Source: Actinoplanes sp. TBRC 11911 (GTDB lineage: Bacteria; Actinomycetota; Actinomycetes; Mycobacteriales; Micromonosporaceae). Taken from it: a stretch of DNA of 64,000 nt. Each line of letters starts with the position of its first letter. Within the stretch, counting starts at the first letter, position 1. The position numbers and the translations under genes were made by a program. The notes under the pieces were generated by a model, which had not been told where the DNA came from, ran no database searches, and worked only from the letters and a program-made list of their open reading frames with translations. The stretch is taken from positions 79,723 through 143,722 of the forward strand of contig NZ_JABBNC010000026.1 of NCBI RefSeq assembly GCF_012933445.1. Reading direction: 5' to 3'. Of the stretch, positions 54,418 through 63,385 are shown piece after piece.

Positions 54418-54539
54418 CCAGCGCCCCCCACGGCCGTCGCGACGCCAAAAGTACGTCCGCACGACCCAAATCGTCCGGCGCCGGTGGCCCGCGCCATCGA
54501 AAATGCGTGCCAAGCGCGCCCGCCCGGTTTACTGGGTGG

Positions 54540-55577
54540 GTGGACGGCGTCTGGGTGCTGCACGTCGACCTCGACCAGTTCTTCGCGTCGGTCGAGGTGC
54601 TCCGCCGCCCTGAGCTGCGCGGACGCCCCGTCATCGTGGGTGGTTCGGGTGATCCGGAGCGGGCCCGCACGGTGGTGGCGACCGCCTCCCGCGAGGCCCG
54701 CGCGCACGGCGTGCACTCGGGGATGCCGATGCGGCTGGCCGCGCGCAAATGCCCCGGCGCCGTGTTCCTGCCCACCGACATGCCCGCCTACCAGCGCAAG
54801 TCGGCCGAGGTCATGGACATCTTACGGTCCTTCCCGGTACGCCTGGAGGTGTTCGGTCTCGACGAGGCGTTCCTCGGCGGCGAGCTGCACGACCCGCACG
54901 CGCTGGCCGTCTCGTTACGTGCCGCGGTCCTCGAGCGGGCGGGCCTGACCTGCGCGATCGGTATCGGCCGCAACAAGAACCAGGCGAAGATCGCGGCCCG
55001 TTTCGCGAAGAACGACCCGTCCGGCATCGCCACCCTGACCGACGAGACGTGGCTGCCGGTGATGGGCCCCCACCCGGTCGGCGACCTGTGGGGCGTCGGC
55101 CCGAAGACGGTCAAGAAGCTCGACGAGCTGGGCCTGACGACGGTCGCCGCCCTGGCCGCCGCCGACCCCGCGGCGTTGCTGCCCCGGTTCCCGCCGCGCG
55201 CCGCCGGCTGGCTCGTCGTGATCGCGCGTGGCGGCGGCGACACCGAGATCGTGACCGAGCCGTGGGTGGCCCGCTCGCGCAGCAAGGAGATCACCTTCCC
55301 GGCCGATCTGACCGACCGGGCCGAGATCGCCGCCCAGGTCGAGGCGCTGGCCCGCGCTCTCGGGGAGGAGGTGGTCGCGGACGGCCGGCAGGTGATCCGG
55401 GTCGGTGTCAAGGTGCGTTCGTCGTCGTTCTACACCCGGACCCGGGAGGCGAAGCTGCGGGACGGCCCGACCACCGATCCCGGCGTGATCGCGGCGGCGG
55501 CGCTGACGGTGCTGGACAAGTTCGAGATCACCCGCCCGGTACGGCTGCTGGGCGTACGAGCCGATCTGCTGTTGTGA
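54540..55577 (+). CDS. dinB: DNA polymerase IV, Y-family translesion polymerase
   Basis: 345 residues from GTG 54540 (VDGVWVLHVDLDQFFASVEV), close to leaderless; a GTG at 54507 would add 11 residues. Catalytic carboxylates in HVDLDQFFASVE and FGLDEAFLGG, fingers VVATASREARAHGVHSGMPM, helix-hairpin-helix thumb DLWGVGPKTVKKLDELGL, and little-finger domain ending RPVRLLGVRADLLL. No beta-clamp-binding tail (QxxLPLF) is visible after RADLLL. Its end overlaps the convergent patatin gene by 50 bp. Error-prone bypass synthesis. Confidence 0.93.
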   Translation: MDGVWVLHVDLDQFFASVEVLRRPELRGRPVIVGGSGDPERARTVVATASREARAHGVHSGMPMRLAARKCPGAVFLPTDMPAYQRKSAEVMDILRSFPVRLEVFGLDEAFLGGELHDPHALAVSLRAAVLERAGLTCAIGIGRNKNQAKIAARFAKNDPSGIATLTDETWLPVMGPHPVGDLWGVGPKTVKKLDELGLTTVAALAAADPAALLPRFPPRAAGWLVVIARGGGDTEIVTEPWVARSRSKEITFPADLTDRAEIAAQVEALARALGEEVVADGRQVIRVGVKVRSSSFYTRTREAKLRDGPTTDPGVIAAAALTVLDKFEITRPVRLLGVRADLLL

Positions 55578-58173
55578 GCAGGTGGGGGTCGGAGCGCACG
55601 GCGGCCACCACGCAGTCGCCGACGTGCCGGCCGAGCGCGTGGTAGGCGTCGAACTGCTCGTCGGTGAACCACTGGTCGCCGGTGCTGTCGTTCGGGAAGG
55701 ACGCGTTGCGCTTCGCGTAGGCCAGCACCGGCCACGGGGTGTGCGGCGTCAGACCGGCCCGCCCGATGTAGAGCCGGCCGGTCTCCGGGACGCCCTCGGG
55801 GCGCTGCTCCGGGTAGTGGATGGTCGCGGTGAGCACGTCCGAGCGGGCCAGCCGGTCGCCGCCCGGGTCCAGCGCCGACGGCCCCGGCTGGTCGATCTCG
55901 ATGCTGATGCCCAGTTCCTGCTGGGCGAGCGTGAGGGCCGGGCCCAGCGCGCCGGCCGGCAGCGTCGACCCGCCGCTCGCGTCCAGGCAGATCGCCACCT
56001 CCGGCCCGTGCCGCAGCAGCTCGACCAGGCCCAGGTTGTCGTAGTGCCCGCCGTCGGTGACCAGCAGCAGCTGCCCGTTCCACGGGTAGATCCCGAAGAT
56101 CTCCCGGATCAGGTAGTGCAGGCGGCGCAGCCGGGGCAGCGGCGGGTTACGCCAGTCCGTGCCGCGCGGGTGGTGGTAGAGGTGGTACGGATTCGGCAGC
56201 CAGGTGCCGAGCCGGGCGTTGGTCAGGGCGAACAGCAGCGAGTACGGGGTGGCGCTGGCCCCCATCGCGGAGGCGAACGCGGCACCGGAGACGGCCATCG
56301 CGGCCTGCACGGTCAGGTCGAGCCGCAGCGGGCGCTTCACGTTGTGCGCCAGGGTGTCGGCGCGGACCCAGCCCAGACGCGGGCTGCCCAGCCAGTCGGC
56401 CGACATCGAGTACGGCAGGACGCGGCGGCCCGGCGCGGTGACGTCCTGACCGGACACGTTCGCCGACGCCATGAAGATCACCTGCGGCCAGTGGTCCGGT
56501 TTTTTCGCATACTCGTGCAGCGTGGTCTCCTCGTTCCAGCCGTACGCCTCGGCGGTGTTCCCGGTGCGGCGGACGGCGAACGCGGTGGCCAGCCGGCGCT
56601 TGTAGAACGGGTGCAGGCTCCACCGGGTCTGGTCGACGAGCAGCGCGAGCGCCCCGAAGATGACGACCAGCACCAGGAACCGGATCGTGCCCGGCCACAT
56701 CGTGCCGCCGGTCGCCGTGCGGTCGACGACGCGGGCGAAGACGTACAGGTGCGCGGCCGTCATGATCAGGACGCCGAGGGTGACCAGAAGCCGTTGCAGC
56801 AGCGCCGCCGGGATCCGGGCGACCGCGGCCCGGTTCTCCTTCACCCAGCTCAGCGCCGAGCCCGCGATGCGGCGCACGGTCAGGAAGATCCCGGCCAGGG
56901 TGGCGACGTAACCGGTGGTCAGCACCGCGGCGACGCCGGCGCCGGCCTCCTGCGCGCGGGTGCCGCTGACCAGGCTCGGGAGGCGGTCGCTGGCGGCGAC
57001 CAGCAGCGGCACGACGCAGCCGGCGACGAAGAGGAACGCGGCGGCGAACGCGAGGAACCGCACGCCGACGCGCAGCACGCTCCCGTAGCGGTCGGTGACG
57101 TCGCCGCTCTCCGTGACGACGGCCAGCATCCAGAGCAGGAGCGCGGCGAGCAGCGGCGCGGCGACCGCCCAGCGGTAGGGCGCGGGCACGTCGGTGAGGG
57201 TGCCGCCGGGCATCAGCCGGTAGAGGCCGCCGATCGCGCGGCCGGCGAGCACCACCGCCAGGAGGATGGCGAGCTGGGCGGCGACCAGTCCGCGCAGCAC
57301 GACGACCAGGGCGCGGATCCACTGGGCGGTGCCGTCGGCGAGGTACTTGCCGTGCCGGCGCAGGTAGTCGAGCTCGGGGGTCCCGGTGTCGAAGACGGTG
57401 TCCGGGCCGGCGCCGCCGCGCGGTGGTTGCAGCGCGAGGCGTAACGCGCCGGAGGCGTACCCGCCGCCGGAGACCGAGACCAGGTAGCGGGCCTTCTGCA
57501 GCACGTCCGGGGTGCGCAGCGATTCGAGGGCGCCCAGCGAGAAGGTGGCCGAGCGGATGCCGCCGCCGGAGACGCAGACGCCGAAGCCGCCGCGTTCCCG
57601 GGTGCCGGGCAGCTGCCAGTTGGCCTCCCAGGACGGATGCGCGGGGTCCTCGTGGTCGCCGGTCTGGTCACAGAGGACGGTCTCGCCGGGCCGCAGGTCT
57701 GCCTGCCGCCGACGGACGCTGAGCCGGACCACGGTGATCAGCACGGAGAAGGCGGCGATAGCGACGGCCGGTACGCCCAGGACCAGCACCGTGAACGCGA
57801 CGCCGCGCGCCCAGGAGACGTGCGGGCCGGCCGTGAGCAGCACGGACACGGCGACGACGCCGGCCACCAGGTAGCCGGTCACGACCATGCCGAAGGTGGC
57901 CAGGCCGCGGCCCTTGTCCGAGATGAACACGCGACGGCCCAGCCAGGCGCCGATCATCAGCGCGGCGATCACACAGGCGAGGAAAATTCCGTGCGCCACC
58001 CGTACGCCCACCGGCGGTGCCGTGGCGGGTTCGGCGCGGATCATCCAGCGGTCGACGGGCTCGAGGTGGCGTACGTGATAGAGGATGATCGCGGCCACGA
58101 CCAGGGTGACCACCGCCGTGGTCGCCACCAGCTCGGTGGTGCGGCTCGCGCGCGTTTCCGGATTGCGGCCCAT
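55528..58173 (-). CDS. Membrane patatin-like phospholipase
   Basis: 881 residues. Four hydrophobic helices in the first ~165 residues, then the patatin oxyanion motif GVCVSGGGIRSATFSLGALE and the nucleophile elbow YLVSVSGGGYASGALRLAL. The catalytic Asp motif (DGG in LLVTDGGHYDNLGLVELL) comes only about 470 residues later. Between them lies a ~350-residue insertion with about six more membrane helices. The two catalytic halves would have to meet on the same face of the membrane. Probably a lipid acyl hydrolase; acts at the cytoplasmic membrane. Confidence 0.85.
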   Translation of the reverse strand: MGRNPETRASRTTELVATTAVVTLVVAAIILYHVRHLEPVDRWMIRAEPATAPPVGVRVAHGIFLACVIAALMIGAWLGRRVFISDKGRGLATFGMVVTGYLVAGVVAVSVLLTAGPHVSWARGVAFTVLVLGVPAVAIAAFSVLITVVRLSVRRRQADLRPGETVLCDQTGDHEDPAHPSWEANWQLPGTRERGGFGVCVSGGGIRSATFSLGALESLRTPDVLQKARYLVSVSGGGYASGALRLALQPPRGGAGPDTVFDTGTPELDYLRRHGKYLADGTAQWIRALVVVLRGLVAAQLAILLAVVLAGRAIGGLYRLMPGGTLTDVPAPYRWAVAAPLLAALLLWMLAVVTESGDVTDRYGSVLRVGVRFLAFAAAFLFVAGCVVPLLVAASDRLPSLVSGTRAQEAGAGVAAVLTTGYVATLAGIFLTVRRIAGSALSWVKENRAAVARIPAALLQRLLVTLGVLIMTAAHLYVFARVVDRTATGGTMWPGTIRFLVLVVIFGALALLVDQTRWSLHPFYKRRLATAFAVRRTGNTAEAYGWNEETTLHEYAKKPDHWPQVIFMASANVSGQDVTAPGRRVLPYSMSADWLGSPRLGWVRADTLAHNVKRPLRLDLTVQAAMAVSGAAFASAMGASATPYSLLFALTNARLGTWLPNPYHLYHHPRGTDWRNPPLPRLRRLHYLIREIFGIYPWNGQLLLVTDGGHYDNLGLVELLRHGPEVAICLDASGGSTLPAGALGPALTLAQQELGISIEIDQPGPSALDPGGDRLARSDVLTATIHYPEQRPEGVPETGRLYIGRAGLTPHTPWPVLAYAKRNASFPNDSTGDQWFTDEQFDAYHALGRHVGDCVVAAVRSDPHLLTTADRLVRPAAVPGG

Positions 58174-58245
58174 GCCCTCAGGCTGAGCCGTGGCGCGGCG
58201 CCGACAAGCGGAAACGTGACTCTATCGTGTTGCCGTCACGTCCGG

Positions 58246-58279
58246 TGTGGCCGCTCCCCGGAGGGCGGGGAACGGCCAC
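58246..58279. terminator. Hairpin after the flavin disulfide reductase gene
   Basis: GTGGCCGCTCCCCG / CGGGGAACGGCCAC, 14-bp stem with one mismatch and a 5-nt loop, 10 bp beyond the minus-strand stop codon. Confidence 0.7.
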
Positions 58280-58288
58280 TCGCGCGCG

Positions 58289-59719
58289 TCAGCGGTCGCG
58301 GTACGCCTCCAGCAGCCGCAGCCACACCTCGCTGATCGTCGGGAACACCGGCACCGCGTGCCACAACCGGTCGATCGGTACCTGACCGGCGATCGCCACC
58401 GTCGCCGAGTGCAGCAGGTCGGCCACGCCGGGGCCGACGAACGTGACGCCGAGCAGCGTCTCGCTGTCCAGGTCCACCACCATCCGGGCGTGGCCGCTGT
58501 AGTCGTCGGCCCACAGCAGCGTGCCGACCGCCTTGACCATGTCGACGTCGACCACGGCGACGCGGTGCCCGGCGCGCTCGGCCTCGGACGCGGTGAGGCC
58601 GGCCATGCCCGCCTCCGGATCCGAGAAGATCACCTGCGGGACTGCGTGCCGGTCGGCGGAGGCCACGTACGGGCTCCAGGCGGCGGTGTCGACGGCGGTG
58701 CCGGTGGCCCGCGCGGCGATCACGTTGCCCACGATGCGCGACTGGTATTTGCCCTCGTGGGTGAGCAGCGCCCGGTGGTTGACGTCGCCGATCGCGTAGA
58801 GCCAGTCACCGTCCACGCCGCGCACCGTGCAGGTGTCGTCGACGTCCACCCACGTCCCGGGGGTGAGCCCCACGGTCTGCAGGCCCAGGTCGCCGGTCAG
58901 CGGGACCCGGCCGATCGCCATCAGCACCTCGTCGGCGACCAGCTCGACGCCGTCCTCGAGGCTGACCGTCACCGGGCCGTCCGGGTCGGGGCGGCGCAGC
59001 TCGGTCACCGCGACCCCGGTGCGCACCTCGGTGCCCGCCTCCTTGAGGCCGCGCTCGACCATCTGCCCGGCGAACGGTTCCATCCGCGGCAGCAGCGACG
59101 TCTGGCTGACCAGCGTGACCTGCGAGCCCAGCGCCTGCCAGGCGGTCGCCATCTCGACCCCGACCGGGCCGCCGCCGACGACGACCAGGCGGCCCGGGAT
59201 CATGTGCTCGTCGGTGGCGCGCCGGTTCGTCCACGGCCGTGCCTCGGCGATGCCCGGGATGTCCGGCAGCGCTGCCCGGCTGCCCGGCGCCATGATCACG
59301 GCCTGGCGGGCGGTGAGCACGACGACGCGGTCGTCCGGGGTCTCCACCGACACCCGGCGCGGTCCGTCCAGCCGTCCCTGACCGCGTACGAGGTCGGCGC
59401 CGATGCTGCCCACCCAGGCCGCCTGACCGCTGTCGTCCCAGTTGGTGGTGTATTTGTCGCGCCGGCGGAACACGCCTTCGGCCTCCACCCGGCCGGTCAC
59501 GGCCGAGCGCGCGCCGTCGACGCGCCGCGCGTCGTTGAGGGCGAGCACCGGACGCAGCATCGCCTTGCTCGGCACACAGCCCCAGTAGGAGCATTCGCCG
59601 CCGACCAGTTCGCGCTCCACGACGGCCACGCTCAGTCCCGCGGCGCGGCATCGATCCGCCGCCACCTGCCCGACCGGCCCGGCACCGAGCACCACCACGT
59701 CGTACTCACTCGTCTCCAC
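58289..59719 (-). CDS. Class I pyridine nucleotide-disulfide oxidoreductase (lipoamide dehydrogenase/MerA-like)
   Basis: 476 residues. FAD motif YDVVVLGAGPVGQVAADRC, redox-active disulfide GGECSYWGCVPSKAM (Cys43, Cys48), NAD(P) motif LVVVGGGPVGVEMATAWQAL, second FAD motif DWLYAIGDVNHRALLTHEGK, and the C-terminal interface with the HxxxxE equivalent weakened (VFPTISEVW lacks the usual His-Pro-T-x-x-E in full). There is no N-terminal metal-binding domain. Divergent from the CGNR regulator, with three CGTTAGAA sites in between. Confidence 0.92.
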   Translation of the reverse strand: METSEYDVVVLGAGPVGQVAADRCRAAGLSVAVVERELVGGECSYWGCVPSKAMLRPVLALNDARRVDGARSAVTGRVEAEGVFRRRDKYTTNWDDSGQAAWVGSIGADLVRGQGRLDGPRRVSVETPDDRVVVLTARQAVIMAPGSRAALPDIPGIAEARPWTNRRATDEHMIPGRLVVVGGGPVGVEMATAWQALGSQVTLVSQTSLLPRMEPFAGQMVERGLKEAGTEVRTGVAVTELRRPDPDGPVTVSLEDGVELVADEVLMAIGRVPLTGDLGLQTVGLTPGTWVDVDDTCTVRGVDGDWLYAIGDVNHRALLTHEGKYQSRIVGNVIAARATGTAVDTAAWSPYVASADRHAVPQVIFSDPEAGMAGLTASEAERAGHRVAVVDVDMVKAVGTLLWADDYSGHARMVVDLDSETLLGVTFVGPGVADLLHSATVAIAGQVPIDRLWHAVPVFPTISEVWLRLLEAYRDR

Positions 59720-59864
59720 GTTTTCCGCTCCCCTTTGTCGTCGCTAATTCGATCTCGAACTATCCCGTGGCGGCCCGTCGTTCGTATCCGCAGAAACCCC
59801 GGTCGCACCCCGGTTCCCCCGTGGCCCGGATCGCGCGCCACGGGGAGCCGCCCCCGGAGATGGC

Positions 59865-59888
59865 TTCTAACGTTTGCTTCCGTTAGAA
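59865..59888. promoter_or_regulatory. Inverted repeat TTCTAACG-N8-CGTTAGAA
   Basis: Perfect 8-bp inverted repeat in the shared promoter of the flavin reductase and CGNR regulator genes. The half-site recurs in direct orientation at 59939-59946, next to the regulator start. Confidence 0.7.
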
Positions 59889-59938
59889 AACCTCGCACGG
59901 CGCCCGGACGATCGTCAACGCTTGGTGACCTGGGTAAC

Positions 59939-59946
59939 CGTTAGAA
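59939..59946 (+). promoter_or_regulatory. Third CGTTAGAA half-site
   Basis: CGTTAGAA, identical to the right arm of the repeat at 59865-59888, 18 bp before the GTG start of the CGNR-type gene, within TAACCGTTAGAACCGCGTTAAC. Confidence 0.55.
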
Positions 59947-59964
59947 CCGCGTTAACCTGGAGGG

Positions 59965-60543
59965 GTGACAACGAGTGCTCCGCTGCTGGGCGAACCGCTA
60001 CCGGTCGAGTTGATGAACACGATCTGGGCCGACCGCGCCGGCCCGCACGACGCGCTGAGCACGCCGTCCGGCACCGCCGAGTGGCTCGAGGCCATCGGCT
60101 CGCGCCTGCCCGAGCTGGCCCCGGAGGACCTGGACGACCTGCGCCGGCGACTGCTGCCGCTGCGCGACGCGCTGCTGCAGCTCGCGGCCAAGGCCACCGA
60201 CGACACGCGGTGGGTCACGCCGGACGCGTCGTCCGTGCGGCGGGCCGTCGACGAGGTCAACGCGGCCGTCATCCCCCGGGCACCCCAGCTGGCGTGGGCC
60301 GCCGACCATCCCGTCACCGAGCACCTGCGCGCCCCGAGCGACCCTGCCGCCGCCGTGGTGTCGCACTTCGCCGAGGACGCGGTCGCGTTGTTCGGCACCG
60401 GCGAATCAAGCCGGCTGCGGGTGTGCGACGGCCCGGACTGCGGCCTGTACTTCGTGAAGAACCACCCGCGCCGCGAGTGGTGCTCCCCCGCCTGCGGCAA
60501 CCGGGTGCGGGCCGCCCGCCACTACCGCCGGCACCGCGCCTGA
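59965..60543 (+). CDS. CGNR zinc-finger transcriptional regulator (ABATE domain)
   Basis: 192 residues from a GTG at 59965. N-terminal ABATE-type helical domain begins LLGEPLPVELMNTIWADRAG. The C-terminal ~45 residues are the CGNR zinc finger: RLRVCDGPDCGLYFVKNHPR, REWCSPACGNRVRAARHYRR, with four cysteines and the CGNR tetrad. The family has been proposed to be DNA-binding stress regulators. GGAGG lies only 3-6 bases upstream of the GTG. The repeated CGTTAGAA sites beside it are candidates for its binding sites. Confidence 0.92.
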   Translation: MTTSAPLLGEPLPVELMNTIWADRAGPHDALSTPSGTAEWLEAIGSRLPELAPEDLDDLRRRLLPLRDALLQLAAKATDDTRWVTPDASSVRRAVDEVNAAVIPRAPQLAWAADHPVTEHLRAPSDPAAAVVSHFAEDAVALFGTGESSRLRVCDGPDCGLYFVKNHPRREWCSPACGNRVRAARHYRRHRA

Positions 60544-60558
60544 GAGGCGGCAGGGACG

Positions 60559-61020
60559 CTAACGGTGTTCGCCGGCGCGGAGCATCTCGACCGTCTTCGA
60601 CACGCGCTGGCCGCGGGTCGCCTCGCGTTTGGCGTCGGTGATCCAGCGGACGAATTCCTTGCGATGCGAGTACGCCAGTGCCCCGAACGCGGCCCCCGCT
60701 TCGGGATCGGCGGCCAGCGCGTCGGCCAGGTCGCCGGGCACCTCGACGGTGCGTTGCTGGTCGTCGGCGGCGATGCTGACCTGGTACGACGCACCGAGCT
60801 CCACACCCGCCTGCTCGCGTGCGGCACGGGCCAGCCCGATCATGTTCTCGCCGCCCATGCGGGCCAGTCGCAGCGGCAGCGTCACGTCGTTCACGGTGAC
60901 CCGCACCGGGAAGGCCCGGCGTCCGCCGCCCACCGCCGCGGCCTGGTCGTCGGTGAGCACGAACGCCCCGGCGGGCCCGCGCGGCTCCAACGTCAGGGTC
61001 AGGGTCAGGACCTCCGCCAT
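60559..61020 (-). CDS. DUF1905/YdeI-OmpD-associated family protein
   Basis: 153 residues from ATG 61020 (MAEVLTLTLTLEPRGPAGAF) behind TTGAGGGC. The first ~90 residues are a DUF1905-type beta barrel (FPVRVTVNDVTLPLRLARMG, GASYQVSIAADDQQRTVEVP). The last ~50 are the YdeI/OmpD-associated helix pair (DLADALAADPEAGAAFGALA, YSHRKEFVRWITDAKREATR). No known catalytic role. Confidence 0.88.
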   Translation of the reverse strand: MAEVLTLTLTLEPRGPAGAFVLTDDQAAAVGGGRRAFPVRVTVNDVTLPLRLARMGGENMIGLARAAREQAGVELGASYQVSIAADDQQRTVEVPGDLADALAADPEAGAAFGALAYSHRKEFVRWITDAKREATRGQRVSKTVEMLRAGEHR

Positions 61021-61115
61021 GCCCTCAAGGTAGCCGCCGCGGGTGATGCGATGCGTCAGCCGCGCCATCGCTGGGTACTTCTTCATCGAAATCGAAGGAT
61101 GAAAGGAGTCCGAGC

Positions 61116-61298
61116 ATGTTCGTCGCCCTGATCCGACGGTTCGTCGTCGTGGCGGTCGCGGTGCCGCTCGCCATCGCCGGAGCACGCAAACTCGGTGACG
61201 TCGTCGAGGCCCGGCGCGGCCCCAACCGGGTGTCCAACGTCCTGCGGCAGGGCGCGGCCTTCCTGCAGGGCTTCCGGCCGGCGAAGAAGCGCCGCTGA
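61116..61298 (+). CDS. 60-residue single-pass membrane protein
   Basis: MFVALIRRFVVVAVAVPLAI, then a positively charged tail (GARKLGDVVEARRGPNRVSN ... PAKKRR). One N-terminal membrane helix with positive residues on the cytoplasmic side. ATG 61116 follows a clear AAAGGAG. Small and unassigned; the basic tail suggests membrane-surface binding of nucleic acid or acidic lipid, which is a guess. Confidence 0.75.
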   Translation: MFVALIRRFVVVAVAVPLAIAGARKLGDVVEARRGPNRVSNVLRQGAAFLQGFRPAKKRR

Positions 61299-61303
61299 GG
61301 ATG

Positions 61304-62164
61304 TCAGTGGCGGCGCCGCGCCCAGACGCCCACCAGCGGGGACAGGAAAACGGCCGCTCCGGCGGCCGCGATCTCGCTGCTCATACGCTGTTCCAGGGTG
61401 TCGATGTCGATTTCGCCGGCGGTGGCGATCCCGTATTTCACGGCGAACGGCACGACGTTGCGCACGCTTGAGGAAATGTACGCGGCGGCCGCATCCGGAT
61501 CGGTCGACGCGGGTGCTGCCGACGCGACCCCGCTCACCGGCAGCTGAGCACTCCGGAAAATCGCCGGCAATTGTTCGCCGATGGCGGGATGCCCGCCGCG
61601 GGCGGCCACACTTCGGGTGACCCAATCGTTGCTCTGCTCGACCAACGGCACCGCCGGCACCGCACGGAAATTGCCGACGAAATCCTGGAACGTGATGACC
61701 CCGCCCGGAGCGACGAAACGTGTCATCGCCCGCAGTGCCGCGACGGGATCGCCCAGATGCATCAGGACCAGCCGGCCGACCAGCGCGTCCACGGTCCGGC
61801 CGAGTTCCAGGTCGGAGATCCGGCCGGTGCGGAACTCGACATCGGCGGCCCCGTCCGGCGCTATTCGCTGCCGGGCCACGTCGATGATGCGCTCATCCGA
61901 ATCGACACCGAGCACGGAACCGGCCGGGCCGACCACACGCGCGGCGATCAGAGAAACGTCCCCGGCGCCGCACCCGACGTCCAGCACTCGCATCCCCGGC
62001 TCGAGGCCCGCCATGCGGAGCAGATGCTCGGTATGCGCCTCATAGAATTCCGACTGCAATCGAAGTTTGCGTTTCTTCGCCGCCGGGAAATCCTGGGACT
62101 CGCTCCAATCGTCATACCTTCCAGGCTGTTCCCGAAAAAGGTTCTCAGACTCTTCCGCTGCCAT
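61304..62164 (-). CDS. Class I SAM-dependent methyltransferase (UbiE-like)
   Basis: 286 residues from ATG 62164. Motif I MRVLDVGCGAGDVSLIAARV, acidic loop GVDSDERIIDVARQRI, motif IV DALVGRLVLMHLGDPVAALR, motif V-VI MTRFVAPGGVITFQDF. Highly typical small-molecule methyltransferase; substrate unknown. Convergent with the 60-residue membrane protein gene, ends 5 bp apart. Confidence 0.92.
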   Translation of the reverse strand: MAAEESENLFREQPGRYDDWSESQDFPAAKKRKLRLQSEFYEAHTEHLLRMAGLEPGMRVLDVGCGAGDVSLIAARVVGPAGSVLGVDSDERIIDVARQRIAPDGAADVEFRTGRISDLELGRTVDALVGRLVLMHLGDPVAALRAMTRFVAPGGVITFQDFVGNFRAVPAVPLVEQSNDWVTRSVAARGGHPAIGEQLPAIFRSAQLPVSGVASAAPASTDPDAAAAYISSSVRNVVPFAVKYGIATAGEIDIDTLEQRMSSEIAAAGAAVFLSPLVGVWARRRH

Positions 62165-62234
62165 GCGAAAAACGTAGCAGCGAAGCGCGGCCGACCACCT
62201 TTTTTGGGGTCGTACTCACAGGACGTTCGCCGGT

Positions 62235-62514
62235 GTCCTTACTCCCGGGCGAACTGCGGCCGAATGCCGGGCGAACACCACCGGCGCTTGTCCGGTCACC
62301 GGCCGCTTCCCGGCGGACCGGAGCGTGCGAATCAGCGGCGCCGCCTCGTCCGCTCGCGTATCCGGCAAGAGATGGCCGCCGTCGAGCACGTGCACCTCGG
62401 CGTTTTGCGCGGTGGTTCGGGGTCTTACCGATCGGCCGACGGATCGGTGCCCACATGGCGGGTCCGGGTCGCGTCCAGCGAGATGAAACTCGATTCGTGC
62501 GCCACCGCATCCAT
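62235..62514 (-). pseudogene. Remnant of an alpha/beta hydrolase (internal deletion)
   Basis: Read from an ATG at 62514, an N-terminal block MDAVAHESSFISLDATRTRH, VGTDPSADR ends at a stop. About 10 bp later, in another frame, the C-terminal block TAQNAEVHVLDGGHLLPDTR, ADEAAPLIRTL follows, which matches the catalytic-His end (AEVHxLDxGHF) of alpha/beta hydrolases. The ~200 central residues, with the nucleophile elbow, are missing. Identification rests on the two blocks. Confidence 0.6.
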
Positions 62515-62540
62515 AGTCAATGTGCGGTAGCGGACGTCCG

Positions 62541-63227
62541 TCAGCTGAAGATGACGTCGGTGAAGTCGAGCGCCAGCATTGTCGTGCTCAGGTCGGCGGA
62601 TTCCTGGGTCGTCCGGGCGTACACGCGGTGGCGCATCGGCACCAGGATGCGGTCGAATTCGCAGTAGTCGAGCGGGTACTGCACCAGGGGCGCGCCGCCG
62701 AGAAGGTCGATACGGTGGTCTATGCGGCAGAGAAAGCCGGAATTGTCGAAATACCACGTCTGCCGCCGGGTGTGCACCGAGATGCTGCGCGGATAGGTGA
62801 CCGCGAGCCGGCGCCATTCCTGGCCGTCCTCGCGCCACGGCCCGATCTCGCGGGTCACGAAGTCGGCGCGGGCCAGCAGGAACGGCGCGGTGAGCTGGTT
62901 CCAGACCGCCTGCGCGGCGAGGTGGACGACCCGCAACGGGTTCCACTTCTCCATTTTTCCCGACATTTCCACCGGTACGCCGTCGCCCGTCTTGATCATC
63001 TGACGGTGTGGTTCCCACGTGGCGTACCGGCCCGGCACCGGAAACGGGGTGATGGTCAGCCGCTGGTCGCGGGCCTCGCCCTCGACCACGACGTCGTCGA
63101 GCATGCCGTCGAGGCCGTAATGCTTCCAGACATCGCCGGTGATCGACGCGGCCGCCCGGAACCGGGAGATCTCCTCCCAGCGCCGCATGCCCCCGTGCTC
63201 GTCGATCGCCATCGTCAGCAGATCCAT
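62541..63227 (-). CDS. Conserved protein of unknown function
   Basis: 228 residues from ATG 63227 (MDLLTMAIDEHGGMRRWEEI) behind AAGGGGACG; a further in-frame start at 63254 exists. Likely all-beta with a regular spacing of aromatic and charged residues: LTITPFPVPGRYATWEPHRQM, TWYFDNSGFLCRIDHRIDLL, DRILVPMRHRVYARTTQESA. Such proteins resemble outer-surface or lipoprotein-carrier beta sheets but no signal peptide is seen. Function not assigned. Confidence 0.8.
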   Translation of the reverse strand: MDLLTMAIDEHGGMRRWEEISRFRAAASITGDVWKHYGLDGMLDDVVVEGEARDQRLTITPFPVPGRYATWEPHRQMIKTGDGVPVEMSGKMEKWNPLRVVHLAAQAVWNQLTAPFLLARADFVTREIGPWREDGQEWRRLAVTYPRSISVHTRRQTWYFDNSGFLCRIDHRIDLLGGAPLVQYPLDYCEFDRILVPMRHRVYARTTQESADLSTTMLALDFTDVIFS

Positions 63228-63385
63228 CGGTCGTCCCCTTCCGCTTGTCTCCACCTAAGCGGTTGAGTGACGTCCTTCGAACCCGTTGGACCCCCGTGCC
63301 ACCCGAAGTCACGGGTGTACCAGCAGGCCAGGGTGTGTCCCTGGGATTTCGCGTGCCGGCTTGACCGCCGCGCGATGATCGGGCC

